A DNA stretch of 64,000 bases, from contig JAJPGT010000106.1 of assembly GCA_021325655.1 (NCBI GenBank), positions 34,419 through 98,418 of the forward strand, read 5' to 3'. Source of the stretch: Pseudomonadota bacterium (GTDB lineage: Bacteria; Chloroflexota; UBA6077; JAJPGT01). The position numbers were made by a program, and so were the translations under genes. Within the stretch, counting starts at the first letter, position 1. Every line of letters begins with the position of its first letter. Positions 35,076 through 42,964 of this stretch are shown here, in pieces. The notes beneath the pieces were generated by a model. It was not told the DNA's origin. It worked only from the letters and a program-made list of their open reading frames with translations, and did not search any database.

Positions 35076-35303
35076 CCATAGCTCCCCACCGCGCGCCACG
35101 AGCGCCTGCACCGCCGACGCGCGGCTTGTGCCCACCGGGCAGAACAACGTTGCGCCGCCCGCGGCGTCGACGTCGCCTGCCACGACCCGGGTTCCGGCGT
35201 GGGCGAGCGCCAGCGCCGCGCCGCAGCCGATGCCTGATCCATCACCTGTTACGATCGCCACCTTGCCGTCCAGTCGCGCCAGCGGCACCGATACCGGCTG
35301 CAC
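35076..35303 (-). pseudogene. N-terminal fragment of a short-chain dehydrogenase (SDR)
   Basis: GGAGGAG precedes GTG 35303, after which about 76 residues match the start of a classical [34 protein letters not shown] (split here: DGKVAIVTGDGSGIG is the NAD-binding TGxxxGIG motif) and SAVQALVARGGELW. The catalytic Ser, Tyr and Lys that should follow are missing; the frame then runs into Arg/Gly-rich sequence and the palindromes. The gene has lost about two thirds of its length, apparently by deletion at or near the structured block. Confidence 0.75.
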
Positions 35304-35388
35304 CGACGTCTCCTCCGTGCCTGTTGCCGGGCCGGGTGTGCTGAGACGATGCGCGGATCGCCATGGCCTGTCAATCTCCGGCCGCCGG

Positions 35389-36609
35389 TCAACGCCGGCT
35401 CAGTCCGCTGGACGCGACAGCGGGGTCGCGGGAGCGGAGCTGGGTCGCTGGCTGCGGCAGGAAGCGCACCATCGCCGCGGCGATCAATGGGAGTAGCGCC
35501 ACCAGGGCGGTGGTCGACCCGAGCCCGATCACCTCCGCCAGTCGAGCCATGGGGATCGCGAACAGGCCGCCCAGGCCGATGGTCAGCCCCAGCATCACCC
35601 CGCTCATCATCCCGGCGCTGCCGGGCACGCTCTCCTGGCCCCGCAGTGCGAGTGTGGCGAAGGAGCCGTTGAGGAACAACCCGCACAGGCCGGTGGCGAT
35701 CCAGAACAGCAAGTCCGGCCGGCTGTCCAGCGCCAGGGCGAGGCCGAACGGCACGCTCAGGAGCATGGAGCCGACGATGACCCGGTCGCGGCCGAAGCGA
35801 TCGCTCAGGATGGCGCCTAACAGCCCGCCGAGCGCGCCACCGACGAGGAACAGGGTGAGCACACGGGCCGCGTCAGCGACGCCCAGCCCGCGCTCGTTGC
35901 CCAGCAACGGTAAAAAGGCGGCGAAGGTGCCGGTGGCCCAGGAGCGGAAGGTGACGACCAGGAACAGCAGCAGCAGGACGCGGCGGTGCGCCTGGACGAT
36001 GCCCAGCAGCGAGGGGCGCAGCGCAGGCGGCTGGGCCGGGGCCGGCGGAACTAGCCGCCAGAGCAACACCGCTACCAGCAGCGCCGGTGGCGCCAGCAGC
36101 CAGGTGCCGGGCAGGCCGAGCCACTCGATGAGCGGTCCCACGGCCAGTGGGCCGACGCCCAGCCCGAAGTTCCCGAACGTGATGTAGATTCCCAGCCAGC
36201 GGCCGCGCGTGTGCGGCTCGCTGAGCTCCATCACCGCTGCGGCCGACGCGGGGTGGAACATGGCGCTGCCCAGCCCGGCGCAGGCGAGCAGCGGCAGCAG
36301 CAGCAGGTAGGCCGGGACGAGCCCGAGCAGCGAGCAGGTGACGCCGCCGAGCGCGACGCCAGCCCAGGCGAGCCAGCGCAGCCCGCCCCGGTCGGCCAGG
36401 TGGCCGATGAACGGCTGGAGCACCGACGAGGTGATCTGGTAGGTAGCGACGAGCAGCCCGGCCAGTCCCAGGGAGATCCCGTGGGCCGGGATCAGTGCTG
36501 GCAGCGCAGCGGGGAGCACGTAGCCATACGAGTCGTTGACGCCGTGCGCCAGCGCGAGCGCCAGCACCGCGCCGCGCCGGCGCAGCCAATCCGTCCCCAT
36601 GCTGGGCAT
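35389..36609 (-). CDS. MFS transporter, fosmidomycin-resistance (Fsr)-like
   Basis: A 406-residue, twelve-helix major facilitator. HGVNDSYGYVLPAALPALIP in helix 1 and VGHLADRGG-type loop (FIGHLADRGGLRWL) are typical of the Fsr-like branch, and FGRDRVIVGSMLL marks the matching loop of the second half. Such proteins export drugs or small metabolites using the proton gradient. It is divergent from the TauE-like gene. ATG 36600 is an alternative start. Confidence 0.88.
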   Translation of the reverse strand: MPSMGTDWLRRRGAVLALALAHGVNDSYGYVLPAALPALIPAHGISLGLAGLLVATYQITSSVLQPFIGHLADRGGLRWLAWAGVALGGVTCSLLGLVPAYLLLLPLLACAGLGSAMFHPASAAAVMELSEPHTRGRWLGIYITFGNFGLGVGPLAVGPLIEWLGLPGTWLLAPPALLVAVLLWRLVPPAPAQPPALRPSLLGIVQAHRRVLLLLFLVVTFRSWATGTFAAFLPLLGNERGLGVADAARVLTLFLVGGALGGLLGAILSDRFGRDRVIVGSMLLSVPFGLALALDSRPDLLFWIATGLCGLFLNGSFATLALRGQESVPGSAGMMSGVMLGLTIGLGGLFAIPMARLAEVIGLGSTTALVALLPLIAAAMVRFLPQPATQLRSRDPAVASSGLSRR

Positions 36610-36689
36610 TGTGGCGAAGCGGCACAGGACGTGAAAAGGGCTGTCCCGACTGCTCCGGGCTCGCTCCCGTTACACTGACCTGGTCCACT

Positions 36690-37463
36690 ATGGCCACCAG
36701 CCCGCTTACCTGGCTCGCGCTCGTGCTCCTGGGCGTCGTCGTCGGGGCGTTCGGGACGCTCATCGGCGCTGGCGGCGGCTTCGTGCTCGTGCCGGTGCTG
36801 CTGCTGCTCTATCCCCAGGAGAGCCCCAAGACGATCGCGACGATTTCGCTCGCAGTAGTGTTCATCAACGCGCTCTCCGGGACCATCGCCTACGCGCGGC
36901 TCGGGCGCATCGACTACCGCACCGGGCTGCTGTTCTCCGCCGCTGCCACGCCCGGGGCGATTGTCGGGGCGCTGGCCACCAGCCTGGTACGCCGCGGCCT
37001 GTTCGACGTGCTCTTCGGTGTCGTGCTCATCCTGCTCGCCCTGTACCTGCTCCGCTTCGGCCGGCCGACGGAAGGACATACCATCCCGCGTTCGGTGAAT
37101 CTGAAGCTCGGGATCGTGATCAGCTTCGGGGTCGGACTCGTCTCCAGCTTCCTGGGCATCGGCGGCGGGATCATCCACGTCCCATTGATGATCCAGGTGC
37201 TCGGCTACCCGGCCCACATCGCCACCGCCACCAGCCACTTCATCCTGGCGATTACCGCCTTCGTCGGCACCGTCACCCACATCGCGAGCGGTGAGTTCAC
37301 CGAAGGCTGGCGGCGCAGCATCGCGTTGGGCATCGGCGTCCTTGGCGGCGCCCAGATCGGCGCTGCGCTGTCCCAGCGGGTCAAGAGCCGCTGGATCGTC
37401 CGCTCGCTCGCCGGCGGGCTGCTCCTGGTAGGGCTGCGAGTGATCTTCCAGGCGGTGCGCTGA
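36690..37463 (+). CDS. TauE/SafE (TSUP) family permease
   Basis: A 257-residue membrane protein with two repeats of the TSUP pattern: GTLIGAGGGFVLVPVLLLLYP near the start and SSFLGIGGGIIHVPLMIQ in the second half, around eight helices in all. Family members move sulfite, sulfoacetate or other organic sulfur anions; the substrate here is unknown. ATG 36690 starts the membrane part; 27 Cys/Gly-rich residues further upstream in frame are not expected. Confidence 0.9.
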   Translation: MATSPLTWLALVLLGVVVGAFGTLIGAGGGFVLVPVLLLLYPQESPKTIATISLAVVFINALSGTIAYARLGRIDYRTGLLFSAAATPGAIVGALATSLVRRGLFDVLFGVVLILLALYLLRFGRPTEGHTIPRSVNLKLGIVISFGVGLVSSFLGIGGGIIHVPLMIQVLGYPAHIATATSHFILAITAFVGTVTHIASGEFTEGWRRSIALGIGVLGGAQIGAALSQRVKSRWIVRSLAGGLLLVGLRVIFQAVR

Positions 37464-37473
37464 CGGCCGGGGC

Positions 37474-37935
37474 TTAGCGCAGCAGCAGCACCGGGCAGGG
37501 GGCGTGGTCCAGCACGAAGCGGGCGGTGTGCCCCACGGATCGCGGCCCCGGCGGAGCTGCGCGCCCGAAGCGGTGGGCAAACAGCACAACCAGGTCCGCC
37601 TGGCGCTGGCCGGCCAGCGCGACGATCTGGCGCTCCGGCACCCCCGACACCAGCAGCGCCTCCCCGCGCAGGCCGCTGGCGCCGAGCTGCGCCTCCGCCT
37701 CCGCGATCACAGCCGTGGCCCGGGCCCGTTCCGCCGCGGTCAGCTCCCGAGCGCGGTCCGGGGGCAGCGGCGGGGCGCCGATGATCGCGCCGCGCGCCAG
37801 CTCGAGCGCGCTCCGCGGCCCGGTATCGGCGACGTGGAGCAGCAGCAGCTCACTCTGGCGCAGGTCTAGCAAAGCCCGCGCCCGCTGGATAAGCTCGGCG
37901 GTTCCGTAGCCATCGATGCACAGCAGCACACGCAC
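37474..37935 (-). CDS. Universal stress protein (UspA family)
   Basis: A 153-residue single-domain protein: RVLLCIDGYGTAELIQRA at the N-terminus, LLLLHVADTG after the first helix, and a C-terminal segment DLVVLFAHRFG...SVGHTARFVLDHAPCPVLLL, close to the ATP-binding G-2x-G-9x-G-S/T type. GTG 37935 follows GGGAGG. It lies 11 bp downstream of the ArsB/NhaD-like permease gene and is probably cotranscribed, so it may regulate or respond to that transporter. Confidence 0.9.
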   Translation of the reverse strand: MRVLLCIDGYGTAELIQRARALLDLRQSELLLLHVADTGPRSALELARGAIIGAPPLPPDRARELTAAERARATAVIAEAEAQLGASGLRGEALLVSGVPERQIVALAGQRQADLVVLFAHRFGRAAPPGPRSVGHTARFVLDHAPCPVLLLR

Positions 37936-37946
37936 CTTCGCCTCCC

Positions 37947-39227
37947 TTAGAGCTGCTGCACCAGCCAGAGCGTCAGCGCCGCGGCGAGCAGCGCGGGCGG
38001 AAGCAGCAGCGCTCCCACGCGGAGATACTCCAGGCCGCTGACGTCGAGTCCGCGACGACGGAGCAGCAGCAGCCAGAGCATCGTCGAGAGGGAGCCGACG
38101 ATCGTCAGGTTCGGTCCGAGGTCCACGCCGAGCAGCACCGCCGCGGCCAAGTCCTGGTGCGTGGAGGGGGCGGCGGGGGCGGCGGCGACCGTCGAAGCCG
38201 CGATGAGCGCCATTGGCAGATTGTTGATCAGGTTCGCCCCCAGCGCGGCGCCGACCGCCGTTAGGAGCGGCGCCAGCAGGCCGCCGCTGGCAACAGCGCG
38301 AGCGAGCAGCGCGCCGAGCAGTGGCGTCAGCCCGGCGTTCTCGATCCCGCGTACCAGGACGAGCATGCCGGCCAGGAAGGGGAAGATGCCCCAGGCGACT
38401 TCGCTGGCGATGGCGCGCGGGGCGAGCGCGCCGACCAGCGCCTGGGCGAGCAGGATGATGGTCGCGCCAGCCAGGGCGACGAGTCCAAGCGGCGCCTCGA
38501 GCGCAGCGCCGGCGAGGTAGCCAGCCGCCAGCAGGCACAGCCCCGCCAGCGTTACCGCGAAGCCACGAGGGTGATCCGCGGCGCCGGCGGTCGGCTTCGC
38601 CCCGAAGCCGACCACGAGATCGTCGCGGAACACGAGCAGCAGCCCGGCAAACGTCACGGCCAGCGCAACCAGCGCGGGCAGGAGGAGCCGGCCCAGGAAC
38701 TGTGGCAGCGTCATCGGCACCACCTGGAGCACCAGGATATTCGCCGGGTTGGCCACGGGCAGCAGGAGCGAGGCGGCGTTGGCGACGAAGCTACAGGTGA
38801 ACGCGTACGGCCGGGGCGGCAGCCCGAGGCGGACGACGAGCGCGAAGACGACCGGGGTCAGCAGCAGCGCCGTCGCGTCGTTCGACAGGATCGCTGTGAT
38901 CGCGCTCCCCAGCAGGAACAGGTTCAGCAGCAGCCGCCAGCCGCTGCCGCCCGCGCCGCGCGCCGCCAGCCCGGCCAGCCGGGTGAACACCTCGGCTCGA
39001 TCCGCCGCCGCGGCCGCGACAAGCATCCCGAGGAAGAACAGAAACGCGTTCCAGGCGCCCAGGATGATGGCGAGCGCTTCACGCGGAGAGACGGCACCGA
39101 CGAGCAGCATGCCGAGCGCGCCGCCCAGGGCGAACACCCCTTCGGGCACTCGGCGCGGCCGGATGAGCACCAGACTCAGGGTAGCAACGAACAGCAGCAG
39201 GGCTGCTGCCGCGTGGATCCCAGACAC
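37947..39227 (-). CDS. ArsB/NhaD/SLC13-type ion permease
   Basis: A 426-residue membrane protein with about eleven helices. The two inverted repeats of the ion transporter superfamily are visible in ILSNDATALLLTPVVFALV (helix-loop with the conserved N-D-A/T) and GANLINNLPMALIAAS, with NPANILV in the first half. Arsenite, Na+/H+ or dicarboxylate transport are all possible; there is no arsR, arsA or other diagnostic neighbour. Start GTG 39227, poorly supported by a ribosome site. Confidence 0.85.
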   Translation of the reverse strand: MSGIHAAAALLLFVATLSLVLIRPRRVPEGVFALGGALGMLLVGAVSPREALAIILGAWNAFLFFLGMLVAAAAADRAEVFTRLAGLAARGAGGSGWRLLLNLFLLGSAITAILSNDATALLLTPVVFALVVRLGLPPRPYAFTCSFVANAASLLLPVANPANILVLQVVPMTLPQFLGRLLLPALVALAVTFAGLLLVFRDDLVVGFGAKPTAGAADHPRGFAVTLAGLCLLAAGYLAGAALEAPLGLVALAGATIILLAQALVGALAPRAIASEVAWGIFPFLAGMLVLVRGIENAGLTPLLGALLARAVASGGLLAPLLTAVGAALGANLINNLPMALIAASTVAAAPAAPSTHQDLAAAVLLGVDLGPNLTIVGSLSTMLWLLLLRRRGLDVSGLEYLRVGALLLPPALLAAALTLWLVQQL

Positions 39228-39269
39228 TCCGCGGCCCCCTCGCGTGCCAGCGACCGGCGCGATGGATTC

Positions 39270-39310
39270 TTCAGAATTCGTTCAGATTGTCGTAAGACAG
39301 CCTTTAGGAT
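39270..39310 (+). promoter_or_regulatory. Putative response-regulator box (TTCAG-N6-TTCAG) and promoter
   Basis: TTCAG starts at 39270 and again at 39281, an 11-bp direct repeat of the kind bound by PhoB/OmpR dimers. TAGGAT at 39305-39310 lies 18 bp past TTCAGA (39281-39286), so the second half-site would take the place of the -35 element, as in PhoB-activated promoters. The next gene is the OmpR-family regulator. Confidence 0.55.
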
Positions 39311-39384
39311 GCAGCGGTAGACTACAGAGCGGCACAGCCGGTGCCAGGAGTGGGCGGCGACGGGCCACGCCTGTCAGGACTACT

Positions 39385-40092
39385 ATGCCGAGTCGGGATC
39401 CTTCCCCTGAGGGCGAGCAGCGGAACAAGACCCGCATCCTGATTGTGGAAGACGAGGAGACGATCCGCGACTTCGTCCGCCTGGGGCTCGAGTACGAGGG
39501 CTTCGAGGTTGAGACAGCCGGCGACGGCCAGCAGGCGCTGGAGCAGGTTCGCCGCTTTGGGCCGGACCTGGTGGTGCTGGACCTGATGCTGCCGGGGATG
39601 GACGGGCTGGAGGTGTGCCGCGAGATCCGCCGGCGCGCGGCGCTGCCGATCATCATGCTCACCGCGCGTGGGGAGGTGGACGACCGGGTGGCCGGGCTGG
39701 AGGCGGGCGCCGACGACTACCTTCCAAAGCCGTTCAAGTTCAAAGAGCTGCTCGCCCGGATCCGGGCGGTGCTGCGGCGTGCCGGCCTGGATCAGGGGCG
39801 GCTGCTGCGCGTTGGCCCGCTCACCCTGGACACGCAGACCCGGCAGGTGACGCGCAACGGGCGGACGGTGGACCTGACGCCGCGGGAGTTCGATCTGCTG
39901 GAGCACCTGATGCGCCACCCCCGCTGGGTGCTGACCCGCGAGCAGTTGCTGGATCGCATCTGGGGCATGGACTACGTGGGCGATGCGAACGTGGTGGAAG
40001 TACACATCAGCGCGCTGCGGGCCAAGCTGGGCGACGCCGACCGGCAGCTCATCCGCACCGTGCGCGGCGTTGGCTACATGTTGAGCGGGTAG
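39385..40092 (+). CDS. OmpR/PhoB-family response regulator
   Basis: A 235-residue two-domain regulator. Receiver: acidic pocket in ILIVEDEETI, phospho-acceptor Asp66 (VVLDLMLPGMDGLEV), Thr in MLTARGEVDDRV, and Lys in DYLPKPFKFKELLARI. The C-terminal winged helix has LTPREFDLLEHLMRHPRWVL and VVEVHISALRAKL with IRTVRGVGYML, the PhoB-type recognition helix. ATG 39385 is chosen by domain length. The paired kinase gene starts about 4 bp after the stop. It probably binds the TTCAG repeats found upstream of itself and of the exported protein gene at 41796. Confidence 0.95.
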   Translation: MPSRDPSPEGEQRNKTRILIVEDEETIRDFVRLGLEYEGFEVETAGDGQQALEQVRRFGPDLVVLDLMLPGMDGLEVCREIRRRAALPIIMLTARGEVDDRVAGLEAGADDYLPKPFKFKELLARIRAVLRRAGLDQGRLLRVGPLTLDTQTRQVTRNGRTVDLTPREFDLLEHLMRHPRWVLTREQLLDRIWGMDYVGDANVVEVHISALRAKLGDADRQLIRTVRGVGYMLSG

Positions 40093-40096
40093 CGCA

Positions 40097-41665
40097 CTGA
40101 ACACCCTGCTGCGACGTTACCCCCTGCGGCGACTGCTGGCGGTTGGCTTCTCCGCCGGCCTGCTGCTGGCTGTCGTCGCGCTGGGCGTCTTCGTCTACAC
40201 CCAGGTCAACGACTACCTCTGGCGCTCCGGCTCGCTCCGCCTGGTCGACCAGGCGGAGGCGGCGGTGCAGCGCCTCGCCCCGCAGCCTCCGTCCGAACCA
40301 GGCACGCGCCGCCGTCCAGGTGTGCTCCCCGCCCCGGACGATCTACGCAGCGTGGCCCCGGACCTGGTGCGCGACCTGCAGGCTCGCGACATCGCGGTCT
40401 GGGTACTCGACGCCGACGGTCGCGTGCTCGCCCACGGGCCGTCCACTCCCGACGGCCCGCGCCCCGAGGGCCGGCTGATGGGAACCCTGCGGACCCGGGT
40501 CGCCTCGCGCGTGTCCGGCACCCTCGTCTACCGCGTCGCCAACGACCGTGGCTCCTGGCAGGTCGTGGTCGTCCCGCTGGTGCGCGACGACCAGGTTGCC
40601 GGCGCGCTCGTGCTGGCCAGTCCGTTCAGCACCGCCGAGCTGCTGCTGGACCGGCTGCGCTTCTGGCTGCTCGTCGGTGCGCTCGCGGTGGTGCTGCTCG
40701 GCACCGTGTTCGGGCTCGTGCTCGCCCGCGCGCTCGCCACCCCGCTGGAGCGGATGGCGCAGACGGCGGCGCAGATCGCCGCCGGCGACCTGGATCGCCG
40801 GGTGGGGCTGCCGCCCGGCCGTAACGAGGTCTACGCCACCGCCTCGGCGTTCGACCGCATGGTCGACCGCTTGCAGGCGCTGCTCGCCGCCCAGCGCCGG
40901 TTCGTCGCCGACGCCTCCCACGAGCTGAAGACCCCGCTGACGGCGATCGGCGGCATGGTCGAGATGCTCCGCCTGGGGGCCGACCGCGCCGACCCGAACG
41001 CGCGGCAGCGGATGCTCGCCGCGGTCGAGCGCGAGGTCGACCGCATGGGCCGGCTCGTGCGCGACCTGCTCACGCTGTCGCGAATCGACGAGAGCTTCGC
41101 GCTCGACCGCCGGCCGCTCGCGCTCGCGGAGATTCTCCGCCAGGCCGTGAACATGGCCAGCCAGGCGCACCCGGACCATCCCTTCGAGCTTGACGTAGCT
41201 GGGCCACTGCCAACCGCGGGCGACCCGGACCTGCTGGAGCGCGTCTTTCTCAACCTGCTGGATAACGCCGCCAAGTACAGCGATCCGGGCCTGCCGGTGC
41301 AGGTGCGCGGCCGGCCGGAGGCGGGCCGCCTGGTCGTGACCGTGCAGGACCACGGGCAGGGCATCCCCGCGGCGGATCTGCCGCACATCTTCGATCGCTT
41401 CTACCGGGCCGATCCGTCACGGACCCGGCAGACCGGCGGGAGCGGTCTCGGGCTGGCGATCGTCCGGGCAGCGGTGGAGCGCCACGCCGGGACAGTCTCC
41501 ATTGCCAGCCAGGTCGGCCAGGGCACGACGGTCACGGTCGAGCTTCCGGCGGCACCCGCAGCCGCCCCGTCCAACGGCGCCGTTGAGCGGTTGCCCGATC
41601 CGCCGCCCGCCAGCCGCTCAGAGACGCTGGCGCCGAAAGTAGCTGGCGGCGCGCCACCGCGGTGA
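40097..41665 (+). CDS. HAMP-containing sensor histidine kinase, apparent CTG start
   Basis: Two membrane segments (LLAVGFSAGLLLAVVALGVFVY near the start, LLVGALAVVLLGTVFGLVLA later) frame an extracytoplasmic sensor. A HAMP domain (ALATPLERMAQTAAQIAAGD) follows, then HisKA with His275 (ADASHELKTPLTAIGGM) and HATPase with LNLLDNAAKYSDP, DHGQGIPAADLPHIFDRF and GGSGLGLAIV. The frame containing the first helix is preceded by an in-frame TGA at 40082 and offers no ATG, GTG or TTG before the helix. CTG 40097, with GGGT upstream, is the plausible initiation site; the first GTG (40265) would remove the helix. Length about 522 residues. Confidence 0.85.
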   Translation: MNTLLRRYPLRRLLAVGFSAGLLLAVVALGVFVYTQVNDYLWRSGSLRLVDQAEAAVQRLAPQPPSEPGTRRRPGVLPAPDDLRSVAPDLVRDLQARDIAVWVLDADGRVLAHGPSTPDGPRPEGRLMGTLRTRVASRVSGTLVYRVANDRGSWQVVVVPLVRDDQVAGALVLASPFSTAELLLDRLRFWLLVGALAVVLLGTVFGLVLARALATPLERMAQTAAQIAAGDLDRRVGLPPGRNEVYATASAFDRMVDRLQALLAAQRRFVADASHELKTPLTAIGGMVEMLRLGADRADPNARQRMLAAVEREVDRMGRLVRDLLTLSRIDESFALDRRPLALAEILRQAVNMASQAHPDHPFELDVAGPLPTAGDPDLLERVFLNLLDNAAKYSDPGLPVQVRGRPEAGRLVVTVQDHGQGIPAADLPHIFDRFYRADPSRTRQTGGSGLGLAIVRAAVERHAGTVSIASQVGQGTTVTVELPAAPAAAPSNGAVERLPDPPPASRSETLAPKVAGGAPPR

Positions 41666-41681
41666 CTCTGACACCGCGCCG

Positions 41682-41698
41682 TTCAGCAACTCTTCAGG
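41682..41698 (+). promoter_or_regulatory. Second TTCAG-N6-TTCAG direct repeat
   Basis: TTCAG at 41682 and 41693, the same 11-bp spacing as the repeat before the response regulator gene, located between the kinase stop and the exported protein gene. A candidate -10 18 bp on reads CAGGCT, a weak match. This is best read as a binding site of the neighbouring response regulator. Confidence 0.5.
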
Positions 41699-41753
41699 CA
41701 TCGCCGCCAGACGGCTCAGGCTGACGCCCTAGCATGCCTCTCAGAAAGTCAGA

Positions 41754-41774
41754 CGGGCGCCCTTCGGGCGCCCG
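41754..41774 (+). repeat. Leader hairpin before the exported protein gene
   Basis: CGGGCGCCC and GGGCGCCCG form a perfect 9-bp stem with loop TTC. It ends about 10 bases before the ribosome site, so it would lie in the mRNA leader or act as an attenuator-like terminator. Confidence 0.6.
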
Positions 41775-41795
41775 GTGATGCATGGGAGGAACAGG

Positions 41796-42407
41796 ATGTC
41801 GTTCACGAATCTGGCGCTCCGGATCCTGGCCGTGGGAGCGCTGATCGCCGTGCTGGTTGGCGGCGTGCTCTACGTGAGTGGGGTGGCGCCGGGCCTGGCC
41901 GCGCCACCGCCAACGCTGAGCCCCGCCCCCGCCGGCACTCCCGCCACACCCGGCCCAGGCAAGCAGGGTAAGCACGCCGCGCCCGTCGTCTGGGCCGCAA
42001 CCTCGCCGGCCACCCACAAGGGCGATCACTACACCCTTGCCATCACGAACGGCCCCACCGCGCAGCAGGTATCGGTGATGACGACCATCATGGACCACTC
42101 GACCCACACCAACACTCCGGTCATTCAGCAGACCTTCACCCTGGCGCCAGGTGAGACGAAGACGCTGGCTGCGGACAACACCTACGGCACCGCGAACCAC
42201 TTCCAGACCCGCATCGGCTCGCAGAACCAGGACCTCACCTTCACCGTGACGATCGCCGACAGCCAGGGCACTACCGCCACCTTCAACCAGCGGGCTTTCT
42301 GGGTCCACACCGCGGCCGACCGGCCGCAGCGCCCGGCCGCCCCTCACCCCCACCCGCGGCCAGGCGGTCCAGCCCAGCAGCCGCCGCCCACCCCGGGCGC
42401 CCAGTAG
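41796..42407 (+). CDS. Exported or membrane-anchored beta-rich protein, unknown function
   Basis: A 203-residue protein with GGGAGGAACAGG directly before ATG 41796. One N-terminal hydrophobic segment (ILAVGALIAVLVGGVLYVSG) is followed by a Pro/Ala/Thr linker. A domain of about 110 residues rich in Thr, Val, His and Gln (HYTLAITNGPTAQQVSVMTT, FTLAPGETKTLAADN, DLTFTVTIADSQG) looks like an immunoglobulin-like beta sandwich. The tail is Pro/His-rich. No family recognised. It is the likely target of the two-component system upstream, and is followed by another membrane protein 12 bp on. Confidence 0.7.
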   Translation: MSFTNLALRILAVGALIAVLVGGVLYVSGVAPGLAAPPPTLSPAPAGTPATPGPGKQGKHAAPVVWAATSPATHKGDHYTLAITNGPTAQQVSVMTTIMDHSTHTNTPVIQQTFTLAPGETKTLAADNTYGTANHFQTRIGSQNQDLTFTVTIADSQGTTATFNQRAFWVHTAADRPQRPAAPHPHPRPGGPAQQPPPTPGAQ

Positions 42408-42419
42408 CGGAGACCGGCC

Positions 42420-42851
42420 ATGACGCCCATCCCCCGCGTCCGCGTCCCCTCGAGCGAGCTGCTGGGCCTGCTGGGCCTGGCAGCCCTCCTGGCGGGCGCC
42501 GTCCTGCTCGCCCGCGGGCTCAGCGCGGACCTCGCCAGCCACACCCAGGCCCACCACACCCTGGTAGCGCTGCTTCCGCCCCGCGCCGCGCAGACCGTTG
42601 CGCAGCTCGAGGCGCAAGAGGAGACCAACCCCTGGCATCGGGTCATCGTCGGCGGCCAGGCACTGCTGATCGGCGGCCTTGCGCTGCTGTACCTGGGCGA
42701 GCGGCTCAAAACTCATCGGCTCCAGGCCGCGCTCCAGCGGCTGGCGGGCAGCCGAGCCGCCAGCGCCCCGGATCAGGCGCCCGCGACCAGCGCCGCCTCT
42801 GGCGCACGGGATGGCCCAATGCTCCAGCCGCGCGAGCATCCCGCGGCGTAA
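42420..42851 (+). CDS. Two-helix membrane protein, unknown function
   Basis: A 143-residue protein with GGAG eight bases before ATG 42420. Hydrophobic segments LLGLLGLAALLAGAVLLARG and VIVGGQALLIGGLALLYLG flank a loop of about 55 residues (HTQAHHTLVALLPPRAAQTV). The C-terminal 40 residues are polar and Ala/Pro-rich. The 12-bp gap from the exported protein gene suggests a two-gene operon controlled by the response regulator. Confidence 0.65.
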   Translation: MTPIPRVRVPSSELLGLLGLAALLAGAVLLARGLSADLASHTQAHHTLVALLPPRAAQTVAQLEAQEETNPWHRVIVGGQALLIGGLALLYLGERLKTHRLQAALQRLAGSRAASAPDQAPATSAASGARDGPMLQPREHPAA

Positions 42852-42964
42852 GGCCGACGCTGGTCCCCAGCGGGGAGTCGGCCCTTGCCCCGGAGTGCCC
42901 GCGGCGACAGGCTATACTTGAGTAGGCGGCGCGACAGCGCCGTCTTGCTCGTGTGGGGTGTTCC

